Shown here in pieces: positions 34,801 to 45,620 of a stretch of DNA of 64,000 bases. The notes below the pieces were generated by a model. The model searched no databases. It was not told the origin of the DNA and was given only the letters and a program-made list of their open reading frames with translations. The translations under genes were made by a program, and so were the position numbers. How positions within the stretch are numbered: the first letter of the stretch is position 1; each line of letters begins with the position of its first letter. Origin of the DNA: Ignelater luminosus (Eukaryota; Arthropoda; Insecta; Coleoptera; Elateridae); assembly GCA_011009095.1 (NCBI GenBank), contig VTPC01090930.1:118511-182510 (forward strand). Reading direction: 5' to 3'.

Positions 34801-37445
34801 GTAAATATCTATTTCATAACGACGAAGGCTTCAGATATAAAAATGTTATGTTGCTTTCTCTAATAAAGGCATCAGACACTACAAAGAAGTTTGTCTAATA
34901 AAGTTTTACTATTACAGAACTGTTTTGAGTTAACCTCATAAAAACAATGCAAAAATATTTAGACAGTTGGTGCACTTGTAAACTTGATCTTAACGATATT
35001 ATACAAAATTACAACATGCAAGCTTATTCATTTATTTTAAATTAGTGCTGATTATCAATAAAAATAAAATAAATAATCCTTTAGTAAATTAAAAAATTTT
35101 TTTAACTCTTTTTATTAATTATAAGATATCAACTCACTAAAGACAGACTTCAGCTTAATTACACGCTATAATACAAGAATACAAACACTAGAAAAATCAC
35201 TTAAAATGACGGCTAACAAAGTTAGTTAAATATGCCTACATCTAAATATTGCGAACAAACCTTATTTGTACGGGTTAATTATATCATATGATACTAGAAA
35301 ACCAAGAACAAAGAAACTGAGATCTGCATGACTGTTAAAAATCCCAATGAATGTATGTATTTTAGAAATACTACAAAAGAAACAAAACAAAACAAAATAG
35401 TTTAAGAAAGAATCAGTAGGTATATGCATAGTTCACAAACTAAAATAACAAGTACTCATATGCGTTAACTCGGTTAAGTTTACGCTAGAACCAATCGCAT
35501 AGTTTTGTTTCTGCTTGTTCCGTGTACTCCTATAGTAATGCCGTTTGAGTTTTTTGAATTTATGTCTTAAAATTGCACCTATACATTCTTTAAGTACATT
35601 ATCTATTAAATCTATTAAATATTTAAAAGTTCGATTTTGTGTGTTTAATCCTTTGTTGTCTAATTTGACCTTTACTTGGCTTCTCTGGTAATTCATCTTA
35701 ACAGTTAAATAAAGAAGAAATTAAGCAGAATTGACTTAACGTGGAATAGACTGAATAAAAATCAAACTTTAAAAAGCTGCTTATTCATATTGCTGCCATA
35801 AACTGATATTTCCACACACTTTTGACCGGGTATTATCTGTCTTAAGCGAAGGGAAAACCTCGCAAAGAAAAGAATTAAAAAACAGGCCTTGTATTGTCTC
35901 ACCTATAAGCATCCATATTTGTTTAAACATTTAAATAGAACGCTAATATTCGTCAAAAGTCAAAGCTCTCTTCGAAACGTTAGCAACAAATATCCAGAAA
36001 GGTCATAATATTACTGTGCAGTCCATATTTGCAGAAAGTCTTTAAGTATACGTACAAGAGCACTACTACTCATTAATTGAATTATGATCTCAACAATGAA
36101 CCGATTGCAAAAGGCCCTTAAGAAATTCGCCTTTTAAACATCAGTTAAGAGCAGCAAACTCATTTTTAGTGATTGCAAAGAGCACTGCTGTTGGGACCTA
36201 CGGAATAAACCAAAACTTTCTTATTCTTTCTATACTGACACCATTCACAATATTGTGATGCCGTTTGTTAAAAATGTTTTTGAAAGTGATACTAAGAAAC
36301 ACCTGGGAGACTATCATCCAATATTAAAGAATACATCTAAATTGAGTCACTTCTAACTCTTTTTTTCCAACATATCGTGGCCCTTTATGCATTTTCAATT
36401 TAATACTTTTAATCAACCACAAAAAGCACACCGCCGCCAAAGTAAATTCTGGTATTGGCCGGATGAGATAAGTTGATGAGGTTGTTTTTCTCTACGTTGA
36501 GTGTTTACTTCCATTTAGTACTCCACTAGCAGATGACTCTCTTAAAGAGATACATAATTATTTGAGCTACCAAACTGCATAAGCAAAGATTTTGTTTTGT
36601 TTTTTTACAGGCTTAGGTTCCTACAATCCTTTCTCCACTCTGACATAAAATGTTAAATCCACTCCTGTAACCCGTCTCTTATATCTACATGATCAGTTAT
36701 ATAGATTTATCTTCTATGGGAAACTTTATCAAAAGTCCTATTGAAAAGCAGCTATGTGTATATCGAGCGAATCCTTGCAGTCTAGAGAAATTATCCATGA
36801 GTTCAATGGCTCTAACAAATTTATAATACTTGATAAGCCTGGAAAGTGAAACATTATGTTGTAATGATTCGTCGCTTGTATGACATCTAATATGCTGGGC
36901 GTTAGTAAATAACATCGTCAACTTATAGTGTAAGCGACTTACAATATTACTTCAAATAGAACTTATGGTAGATTTGTTTTAGTTACGGAGTTTTCAGTCT
37001 TCAAAGTACAAATTTCACTTGGCAAAATACCAAACATTCTTAATAAAGAAAGTTATTGGAAATGGCTTTCTGGGTTAACTTAACAAACCAATCAATGAAG
37101 CAATTAGGAAAAGGCAATCGCTCAACTGTTGACGCCACGCCAAGAAAATAGAGTGGTCAGTATGAATAATAAATGCACAACGCAGGTTAGAGTTAAACAG
37201 GAGCTCAGTGGGAAAGGACAAACGTTAGAATAACACAAAAGGACTTACTAGATCGTCGTGATCTAGTTTGAGCAAAACCATTGTCAGTTTACCAAAGCAA
37301 TGTTAATATGAAGTATTCAATACTTATTTCAGTATAACTTACTAGGTTGACGCTGCTCTACTTAACGGTGATGGTGAAGATAATCTTTACTCATATAGTA
37401 TTATCGCAAAAGAATAACGCTACGAGTTAGCGTTCAAACTGAGAA
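31861..37445. other. AT-rich intergenic DNA, no supported gene
   Basis: Roughly 5.6 kb. The longest ORFs (34414-34719 minus, 35433-35696 minus) are in strongly AT-biased sequence. The latter is Lys/Arg-rich (KECIGAILRHKFKKLKRHYY) but unrecognised. No RNA gene or further element was identified. Confidence 0.4.
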
Positions 37446-37706
37446 TTTAAAGAATTTTATCAAAACTGAAGATTAAGAGAATTGGATTTGAAAAATAAAA
37501 ACACTGGAATAAGTGCATAGACAAAATGAGTTAGAAAAAAGAACCAAATAGAGCAGCCATCATCCAGAAGAAGAAGATTTAAATAATTTTATCAAAATTG
37601 AAGATTAAGAGAATTGGGTTTGAAGAAAGAAAAAACGTTGGAATAAGCGCATAGACAAAATGAGTTAGAAAAAAGAACCAAATAGAGCAGCCATCATCCA
37701 GAAGAC
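37446..37706. repeat. 133-bp tandem duplication
   Basis: Unit 1 (37446-37577) and unit 2 (37578 to about 37706) share most positions, including AAGATTAAGAGAATTGG, GCATAGACAAAATGAGTTAG and AACCAAATAGAGCAGCCATC. They differ by a few substitutions and small indels in the A-rich middle. The second unit runs on into sequence whose plus frame reads RWNKRIDKM and later IIQKTPWGDRK. This faintly recalls the Arg/Trp-rich C-terminal tails of some endonuclease-reverse transcriptases, but the match is too weak to call. Confidence 0.8.
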
Positions 37707-37999
37707 CCCATGGGGAGACAGAAAATAGAGAATCTGCTGTACAATAGACTGACTGTAGCCTACCTAACCACACGAAAAATAACGAAGTCATATCCAAAGA
37801 CAGTATTTCTAAAATACTTAGAGTAGGCGGAATAACAGTTCTTACATATACCACAAACTGGGGCTACATAGGTTACTTTAAAACTAAACTTTCAACATAA
37901 CAAACGCTAATAAAAATATTTCTTTATTTAGAAAATTTTTATGTAAATAATTAATGCAAACAACACTATGCCAAGCTGTTTTTTGCTTCTACAAACAGT

Positions 38000-39551
38000 T
38001 TTAGATTTTATTACTTTTAATATGTCGGATTCAAAAACTGAACCCTCTTCTGGAATGTTCGGAAATACAAAAAAATTACTTTGTTTCCTTTTCTATACCG
38101 CATGAAGCTTACAACAAATGCCTTTGCTTAACAATAACAACAAAATGTTTATATATTTCTGTTTGATACTTTCAATTTCACTTAGAACGTAAACTCCAAC
38201 TTCTACATTTATGTCTTTGTTTTCAGGTGTGTCTACATCTTCATCTTTGAAAATCTCTTCTAATTTATTACTTTATTCCTAGATGTCCGTGCATTTTTAT
38301 CCTCGAAAATTTCTTTTTTGTTTTCTTCGCCGTAATATGTGTAACGCTTTTGCCGGAAGTTACATTTGACATTGTTTTCCTTTCCCGTGATTTTCTTTCT
38401 GCTTTGTTAAACCTCTGTTCCTTAAAGAATGATATCAGAGTACTATTTATTGCTTCTACAGGTTCCTGAGGACTTTCACACCCTGGAATTTTTGATAATA
38501 CTTTCTACTAACAAGGTTTCTCTTTATAACGCCCTTTTCCTTTGGCAAGTCCTATCTATCTAAAGAAAGAAGAGTTTTTTTAACAAATTTGGAAAGTCTT
38601 CTTTCGGCACAGCAAACAAATGCAATATTATTTTCCTCGCATTTATTTATTACTTCTTCAATGAAGTGTGTAACTAAGTTGTCTTTGATTAGAATTTTTC
38701 TCTCTTTTAATTTCTTAGCATGCGGCAGAAAGCAACTAGTAAACCAGTCTGTAAGTGTCGGAGCCTCCATCCAACCAAAAGAAGTTCGCCTATATCTGCA
38801 ACCACTAGAACAGCACTTTTGGTTACACCAAGAGTACCCCAATGGGCACCCCACAGGGCCCGTTTTTGGTCCAGATGACGCATATCTTGTTAGATTTGTA
38901 TGCCATATGGAGGAAACAGTTTACCTGATGCAGGTCCACATACCATTACAGTTGTAGCAAATTTTAAGAAATTGCAAACCTATAAAAGAAGACACTTCAA
39001 GAATACCTATAATAAAGACTACCTAGTGTACTAACTTGTTCGAGTATTTTACTCCTTTTCGGTTTAATTTGACCTTCAACCAGGGTCATCAAAAAAGTTG
39101 ATTTTCTCGCAGTTGAATAAATTGGTAGGTGACACATCTTTTACTGTAAATTCTAAATAAAGGAAAAATTTTGTAAGAAATTTAAGATTTGTTTCTCTTT
39201 AAAAGTATTAGCCCAGTCTTATCCTTGCTTATTATGTTCAAATTGCAACACACTTCTTCCTTGTACATCTAAGTAGTTCTTAGCTGTTTGTATGACTTCC
39301 TTACTGAGTGGATATTCCCAGTCTCAGTAAATAACTCCACGTTTTATGGGTTGTTGTTTTTCTGTTTCTGCAAACATTTTTGGTCGATCAACAGATTGTA
39401 TATGTACTTCCTTAAATTTGTTACACAATGTCCCAAAAGAAATCCCATATTCTTTAGCCGCTTTCCTAATGCTATAATTAGTCTTAACAATTTTTTCCAA
39501 TGCGTTTCTGATGTTTTCATCTTTGTAGTTTTTATAATTTTTTGTTCCCAA
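38000..39551 (-). pseudogene. Pogo/Tigger-type DDE transposase, decayed
   Basis: The N-terminus (39551 downward) is a Psq-like helix-turn-helix with KDENIRNALEKIVKTNYSIR then KAAKEYGISFGTLCNKFKEV. Degraded middle sequence keeps FEHNKQG.DWANTF and a DDPG motif seen in this family. The catalytic part keeps VCGPASGKLFPPYG (about 38925), WLRHLQTGLLVAFCRMLRN-like sequence, and KEKREKF..KTT corresponding to the second catalytic Asp region, where the usual GDN reads KDN. The C-terminal tail is well preserved: GCESPQEPVEAINSTLISFF, EQRFNKAERKSRERKTMSN and SGKSVTHITAKKTKKKFSR, then VGVYVLSEIESIKQKYINIL toward 38150. Several frameshifts and stops disable it. Active relatives mobilise their own DNA element; TIRs were not located. 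The 3' boundary is approximate. Confidence 0.75.
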
Positions 39552-39639
39552 AGTCCCAATAAATAAGTAACTTACAACTCTAACATTGGTTAGAGTGCCT
39601 TGATATTAATTTGATGTTTGTTTGCCATCACCGAGTGTG

Positions 39640-40022
39640 TCAAGTCAAAGTCAAATCATAATTATTCCTGCTGCTGCTCCGCAGCAGCACGGGCCACTGT
39701 AGGCATTGCGCCTTTTCGGTCTTGATGGAATTTTGTGGTTTGGGTAGTGAACGCTACTGCACGCAGTCGGGGTTGGGAAGGATGGAAAAACATGTCTGAC
39801 CCGGTCAAGAGGGAACTGTGGAGGTTCAGTGGGTCGACTCTGTCGTCGGTGCGGTCTCCAGTCCTCCCAAGCCGAGCGCGCCACTCATACTACGAGTGCA
39901 CCGCAACCCACCTCGCGGCGCGCTTGTCTACTTGGCCCTCGGCATTTTGTTGGCCTCCTGGGTCTTGCTGGTACCTGAAACAGAAAGCAGAGTTATGACA
40001 GGGAGGGGGAGGCTTGGAGGGT
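39640..40022 (-). other. GC-rich 3' UTR of a Jockey-like retrotransposon
   Basis: Follows the ORF stop at 40023 on the minus strand. It contains a perfect stem-loop (39669-39689, stem TGCTGCTGC with loop TCC) and ends in GATTTGACTTTGACTTGA on the minus strand (39640-39657), a short GACTTT-type tail typical of some insect Jockey-clade 3' ends. Composition contrasts sharply with the AT-rich flanks. Confidence 0.65.
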
Positions 40023-40604
40023 TTACCTGACGGCCAACGGGGTGCTCTTCAATATGTCTTGGAGGTCGTTGGAGAGCTCCGGGGCTTGGGCAAAGAGAAT
40101 GGCTGGAGGGTGTTTGAGCTTCCTCTTGTCTTTCCTGGGAATGGGCACGGGTGGGGTTCTCAGGATGTCGAGGGCGGTGGTTCGGTTCTGCTCGATGACG
40201 CTCTTTTTGCAAAGCAAAAAGCCGAATCTAGCGTGTATCGAAGGTATTCCGGCAAGCTCGCAAACCTCCCCGAAGGAGTGGAAGCGATCCAGGCGAAGCA
40301 ACCTCCGACACACAACCCTCTCCTTCCTACGGAGCGATTCCACGAAACTGGGCGCGGCAGTTCCGAAACAGGTGAAACGATAATCTAGGACAGGACGTAC
40401 GAATGTTTTGTAGGTGTGGATGAGGGTGCGCCGGCGGCATCCGCGGATGGATAAAAGAGAGCTGCGTTGCTGGGCGATATCGCAGCATCTCTTGGTTTCC
40501 TCGGCCCAGGAAAGGGTTTTCAAAAACCTGATACCCAAGTACAGGACAGTGGGAGACAGCCGGAGACGGCTGCCGCACAGTTGGGTTTGATCCTATCGAG
40601 TATG
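40023..40604 (-). pseudogene. 5'-truncated Jockey-like reverse transcriptase C-terminus
   Basis: An uninterrupted minus-strand frame of 171 codons from 40538, with frame extension upstream to about 40600 (CGSRLRLSPTVLYLGIRFLK). It contains LSWAEETKRCCDIAQQRSSL, TLIHTYKTFVRPVLDYRFTC and CRRLLRLDRFHSFGEVCELA, then a Pro-rich tail PPVPIPRKDKRKLKHPPA. The order (YLG block, then Y-K-x(3)-R-P-V-L-D-Y, then a hydrophobic tail) is the end of the RT/thumb region of Jockey-clade ORF2. Everything upstream, including the RT active site and the endonuclease, is missing, which is ordinary 5' truncation on insertion. The lack of stops and the high GC make it the youngest-looking insertion here. Possible target duplication: CGAGTGTG (39632-39639) and CGAGTATG (40597-40604), 7 of 8 matching. 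Confidence 0.8.
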
Positions 40605-43600
40605 AACACACTTGTCAAAAAAAGGAGACAATAATATTAGTTATTTCTCTACCCGCATCGCAAGCATAAGGGATAGAAGAAACATTTATTGTTAGTTGGA
40701 CAAACGTAGATTATACTTCGAAAATGTCATTTACAACTTACACTACATTCGCCCTATGAAAATATCAAAACTAACATCATATCAAGGTATTGTAACATTG
40801 GCAACATAACACATAACCACCGAGCATCTATGATCACCTGATTAGTGTTACCCCAGACATGCTTATCAAAGTTACTCCAGTGAGGTATATATTACAATAT
40901 ATTTGGTCATCATTCAATATTAAGTTTCAAAAAGAAAACTTAATTTCACTCAAGAACGACGCATCCCATGAGAAACCTTCAATTTCTAAATTGAATGTAG
41001 ATTTTACAAATATAAAATTATTCATTTGACGCAAGACATTTTTTCTAAATAATTGTTAGCCATTTTTTAAATTTCCGTCGCTGAAAAAGTTATTGAATAG
41101 AGAAGTTCATTAGACGGTAGAATATTTGTTACTAACCACAATTTGATGTTAAAAGATACTGGAAAAATCCACACACTCCATGCAGGTTTTTTCATGCTCA
41201 TACGAAAATTCTGTACTTACGGTTTGCTTTTTTTTTCTATCATACCTTGGCAAAATTTTCTAATTTATGTTGGCTGGAAATAAAATTTATATTTTCAAAA
41301 AACAACAATAAAAATAACTAAGCAGTTGCATGTTTTGCCAACTTTCAAGTACTTTGATAAGTATTATAGAAGAAAAACGTACTGTATGAGATTTAGTTCT
41401 TACTACTATTTTATCAGAAATTTAAATCTTTAGGATTGTTTCATGCATCAAATCAGGACATGTTGCTAAATGCGTAGTCTTTTCTGTACTGTAAGTCTCA
41501 AATATTACAGTATTTACTAAAAAAACCAAGAACGGTAAAATGATTAGTAAATACACAAAACAAATAACTAACTACATAAATAACTTAAAAGGGATCCATT
41601 ATAATAATTAGAGAAATAACTCCTCACAATAATGAACACAGAAATAATCCTTTTTATAAAACGATAATGACATAATTTGATATGGACGAAGTTGCAACAT
41701 TGTTTTGCATTTTTAAAAAGCTGCCATGTGTTGACTTTTTCCTTTTCTCTGTTAGAAGCTTCGAAAACGGCATTTCTTCTTAATGTCAATTATAATTTTA
41801 TTCATAAATTGGTTTTAATTACCAATAAAATGAGAAAACAAAAGTATTCCAAAAATAAATATACTGTACAGGGTGGGAATTTTTGCTCAGCTATGTAACG
41901 CGACCGCATATTTTCGCAGGTATGTCGTCGTCGGCGGCTAAGATTAAAAGGAACTTTTTGCCTAAATATTTAACAATTTTATTTCGATTGGCATTATTGA
42001 CGAGTTGTTCGACTTTTAAACTTCGTTAAAGGATTTAGAAACTATGAGAATAATCCAAAACAAAAAGGTTGTTATTTTCGGGATTTTATTAGCGTCGATA
42101 CGAAAAGGATCCATTTCAATAGTTAGTGAGTGGTATAAAAATGTCAAAGAGACAATAGACCCTACCTTTTAATACATATTACTATTTCTTCTAAAAAGAT
42201 ATCTGAAACTATATTCATAAAAAACGCAGCGTGAAGCCAACCTTTATAAGTCAAAATTCTAAAATTTATCGCAAGATGATCTAATTCCCTTTTTTAGTTG
42301 TATATGAAGAAAAAATACTGATAATAAATATCGGCAATTTAAAATGAGATTAAAATTTCTGTTACTCCGCGTAATATACGTCTTTTTAAAGGAATTTCCT
42401 ATTATTATGACAAATAAGGATCAGACAACGTCTCGGTATTTATTTATTTATAACACTATTTCGTTGGGGCTTAACGTCATATTCCCTCTTTCAGCCCTAG
42501 ATATCATTACGACTATTGGTGATAACGTATAATGTGAATATATTGCGAGTGCTTCCTGTTCTTGCTCTTTCCAGATGGGAACTAATGTTATACCTTTCCT
42601 CGATCTCAATGTTATATCTCATATTTCCTTTGTGTTGTTCTGTTAATGGTCATAAGATACCGTTTTTTTCTGCTCCAATGGTGATAAAAAATTATTGCAT
42701 TTTATTTTTTTTTCGACGATATCTGTGGTTTTCCTGGATTATACACAACACTAAGAGTTCGTGCGCTTAAAAATGATAGCTATAAATTTTTATGGGGGAG
42801 TACTGAAATGAGAATGAAGGAATACAAAATGAATTTTTGTTCGTCATCTAATTTTTTCATCAATAATTTAATTTAACACTGTTGGAGCTGTACAATCTTT
42901 TTTAACTTCCGATTTGTCGTACTGCTTACAATGAATGATTAACTTTTAAGTTTTTGTTCTGATTTTAATGGCCCTAAATTGAATTAAATATTTATCTAAA
43001 GAGTAGGTTGAAAAGAGGTGTTTCCAAAACGGCTTGTTATTGCTAAAAAATTGCTTTTGAAAATGCACATATAGTCTGACACTAAATATTTATTTATAAA
43101 ACAGATTCACTGTAAAGTATACCTAAGTATGCATGAATTTCACGAGAAATAGGTGATAAACATTTCTTGTTTGTGCGCAGTCAATTCAAACTTATCCACA
43201 GAGAAAGGCATTTTATCTAGTAAGAATGTGATTTTATTTGGGAGCTACGATAATAATTATGATATATATCGCCAGTTCTCTTTAATCTAGTATATCATCT
43301 AATGCATATCATTGCTATCTATCTTGGCATAGCTTTTTAAAGTTTCTAAAGCTTCTTTAAGAACGATCGACCCGACGTATTCTAACAATGCTATGTATAA
43401 ATCTCGACGTGTTATCTTAGTTTGAGAAAGAAATACAGTTAGTGATTTTCATCTAATTCAACATATTGAATATTATAGTGTTGGTGTCAGCTGCTCATAG
43501 GCTCAAAGTTTCGAATTATATAGAGTCATAGAGGCTTTAAAGGCTTCCCTCAGTCCGTCCAGATTCGGTTTCTCAAAGATTGTAGGTATTAGAAAATGCA

Positions 43601-44223
43601 GGAAAATCTTCATATCATGGGTCAAGACTGAAATGAGCTATCTTGAACAGAAAGTCATTTACTTGAATTAGAGAAATAGTCAAGCTATAGGTTTGAGAAA
43701 TCCAGAAAGAATTGCACAATCAAAAGAAGGATAACAAAAGCAACAATAAAGCTCATTAACAGTTGCGCAAAAGTTGTATGAACCTTATACAAAAACAACT
43801 TCAAGAATACAGCCCAACTGGTGGAGGTAGATATATTCCTATTTACCTATATCAACACAAAGTAAAAGCTTTTCAGCTTGTTTCAGAACCAATAAACACC
43901 TTTTTGAATATTTCTATTTTGTTTCTTAGTTCGACCATCCGAACGTCTTGTGGTAAGCGGCTTCCTAGATGCCTAGGCTTCTGATACTGCAGGGTCCAAA
44001 ATCAGGCACTGATTCAACTATATGAATTAGCTAACAACAACCTTTCGCTCTCAACATCTATCACGCTTTATTATTATTTTGTGGATACTCTGTGATATTG
44101 AAAGTGCAACATTAATCAACGTCAGCACATTTTAATAATTTTTTAGTGATAAATTAGTTCCATGTAAAATGTTAAACCATTAAAGTTTTATAAAAATTTA
44201 ATAATCCTATACCCCGCAGATTG
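40605..44223. other. AT-rich intergenic DNA, no supported gene
   Basis: About 3.6 kb with short ORFs only. An ACAGGGTG motif at 41868-41875 precedes a slightly CpG-richer stretch (41880-41945), suggesting an element end without a found partner. Confidence 0.4.
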
Positions 44224-44700
44224 TATTATTTTCCTGCGGTATGGTGCCTCCAGCAATGGGAATCTGTACTAAATACATTAGCAACTTTCTATTCATCATA
44301 TCACATGCCTGTTTAGTAAATGAAAAGTCAGGTGACCTTGTTGACCGCGAGAGAATGATAACATTAGCTGCAGCTGTAGTATGGAGTTTGACATTACCCT
44401 GCTGAGAAATAGGGTTCTATATTTTTTGGAGATTGAACAACAAGTTTCAAGGCATTGAGAACGTATTCATATCTTCTTTCCAGAAATACAAAAGGAACCT
44501 TACTTTCATGTGTTATGGTAACCCAAACGTTACGTCCTCGGGTAAGCGTTGCCTTGCGTTCCAAACAAGTTTATCTCCACTTCTTTAACAAACTCTTCTA
44601 CGTTCAACGGTCGCCTGAAAATACAATTGGGATTTAATACTAAACCCGATTTCATTTCTGAATCCATTCACTATAATTTTCTGCAGTCGATAGACTTAGC
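44224..44700 (-). pseudogene. Tc1-like transposase fragment, decayed
   Basis: Minus-strand frames read, in order: NGFRNEIGFSIKSQLYFQAT (about 44665), RGRNVWVTITHESKVPFVFL (about 44550), RRYEYVLNALKLVVQSP, QQGNVKLHTTAAANVIILSR (about 44395), then STRSPDFSFTKQACDMMNRK. These correspond to the first catalytic-Asp block, the VWGGI block, the QQDNARPH block, and the SPDL-P-x-E-x-x-WD block of Tc1-type transposases. The Asp in the first block is Asn (RNE) and the Asp of QQDN is Gly, so both are lost. A frame change separates the VWVTI and QQGN pieces. The N-terminal DNA-binding domain is not recognisable upstream of 44700. Confidence 0.65.
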
Positions 44701-45359
44701 GTGGGGTTATTGTTCTGTATGAACCATCAACTTGTTGATAATTGACCTGGTGGCACTGATCCAGTCCCTAAGAGCATTTGTAAATGGGTACCATCATCTA
44801 CCATTTAGTAAAAACTGAATTCATAAAAAAGTTACTAGACATGTACAAATGTCCACTAGCATAACTTTTTTGAGTTTTATTTCCATGATCATTCAGCTAT
44901 TGCAACGCCATAGAATTCAAGCAATTTTCAGTTCTGCTTTAACGATTTGAATCCCACATGTCAGGCACGGTAAAACGCAAAAACGATTCTATTTGACAAT
45001 TTAATAAATATGAGTGATTGAGCAGAATTGTGAATTCATAATAATGATTTGGACTAATACCTTATTTTATTAGTTTCTTAATAAAGTATTTAGTGTTAGA
45101 GACCTGCTGTATATTAACTTCCATGACGTATTACACCTGGAATGTTCGAATATAAGTAGTAGTGGACTAAGCAATAAGGACGAATCAGGTCTTTCTCTAA
45201 CTTGCTGTTATACATAGTCATAGAACAGTAGTAGTACTAAACAGATCTGTGAGCACCTCAGCTCAACTGTTTTAGGCAATACTTATGACCAGAAAATCAA
45301 TATTTGAGGAGTGGAATATGGAAACAAACTTACATACATACCATCACTAAATAGTTTCT

Positions 45360-45620
45360 GTGGCAAGTTTCTCAAGTCACTTTCTATCCTAAAAAATGGC
45401 ACTTAGGTCCAACAATGTTATTCAAGGGAACTGCTATGAACTGGCTCGATATTTGGTTCTAGGGAACGTACCATAATCCGTGCGTAGTACATGCAAGTAG
45501 TCGAATTCTGATAGCAAGGACGTTAATTACAGATAATAAGATGCCCCGGAAGGAATCCAAAGAACTTTACTTGGAATTTTGCTTGGGCTTCTTATTATGT
45601 ATCGAATGTACAAGAGATTA
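45360..45620 (+). pseudogene. Non-LTR reverse transcriptase relic
   Basis: A plus-strand reading contains KGTAMNWLDIWF followed by CVVHASSRILIARTLITDN (45420-45540), matching the conserved G-x-A-x-x-W-x-x-S-Y-L segment of Jockey/CR1-like reverse transcriptases. A degraded PEGIQRTLLGILLGLLIMY in another frame corresponds to the PQGS-x-L-G-P-L-L-F segment. No catalytic YADD is left. The fragment is short and frame-shifted, so the clade is uncertain. Confidence 0.45.

Noticed and set aside
40014-40388. 124-codon plus-strand ORF and other plus ORFs at 39.7-40.4 kb
   Set aside because: Shadows of the minus-strand Jockey-like ORF in GC-rich DNA.
4586-41880. CACCCTGTA / TACAGGGTG motifs at about 4590, 14020, 29440 and 41868
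   Set aside because: They resemble ends of insect DNA elements, but no two pair up as inverted repeats at a sensible distance.
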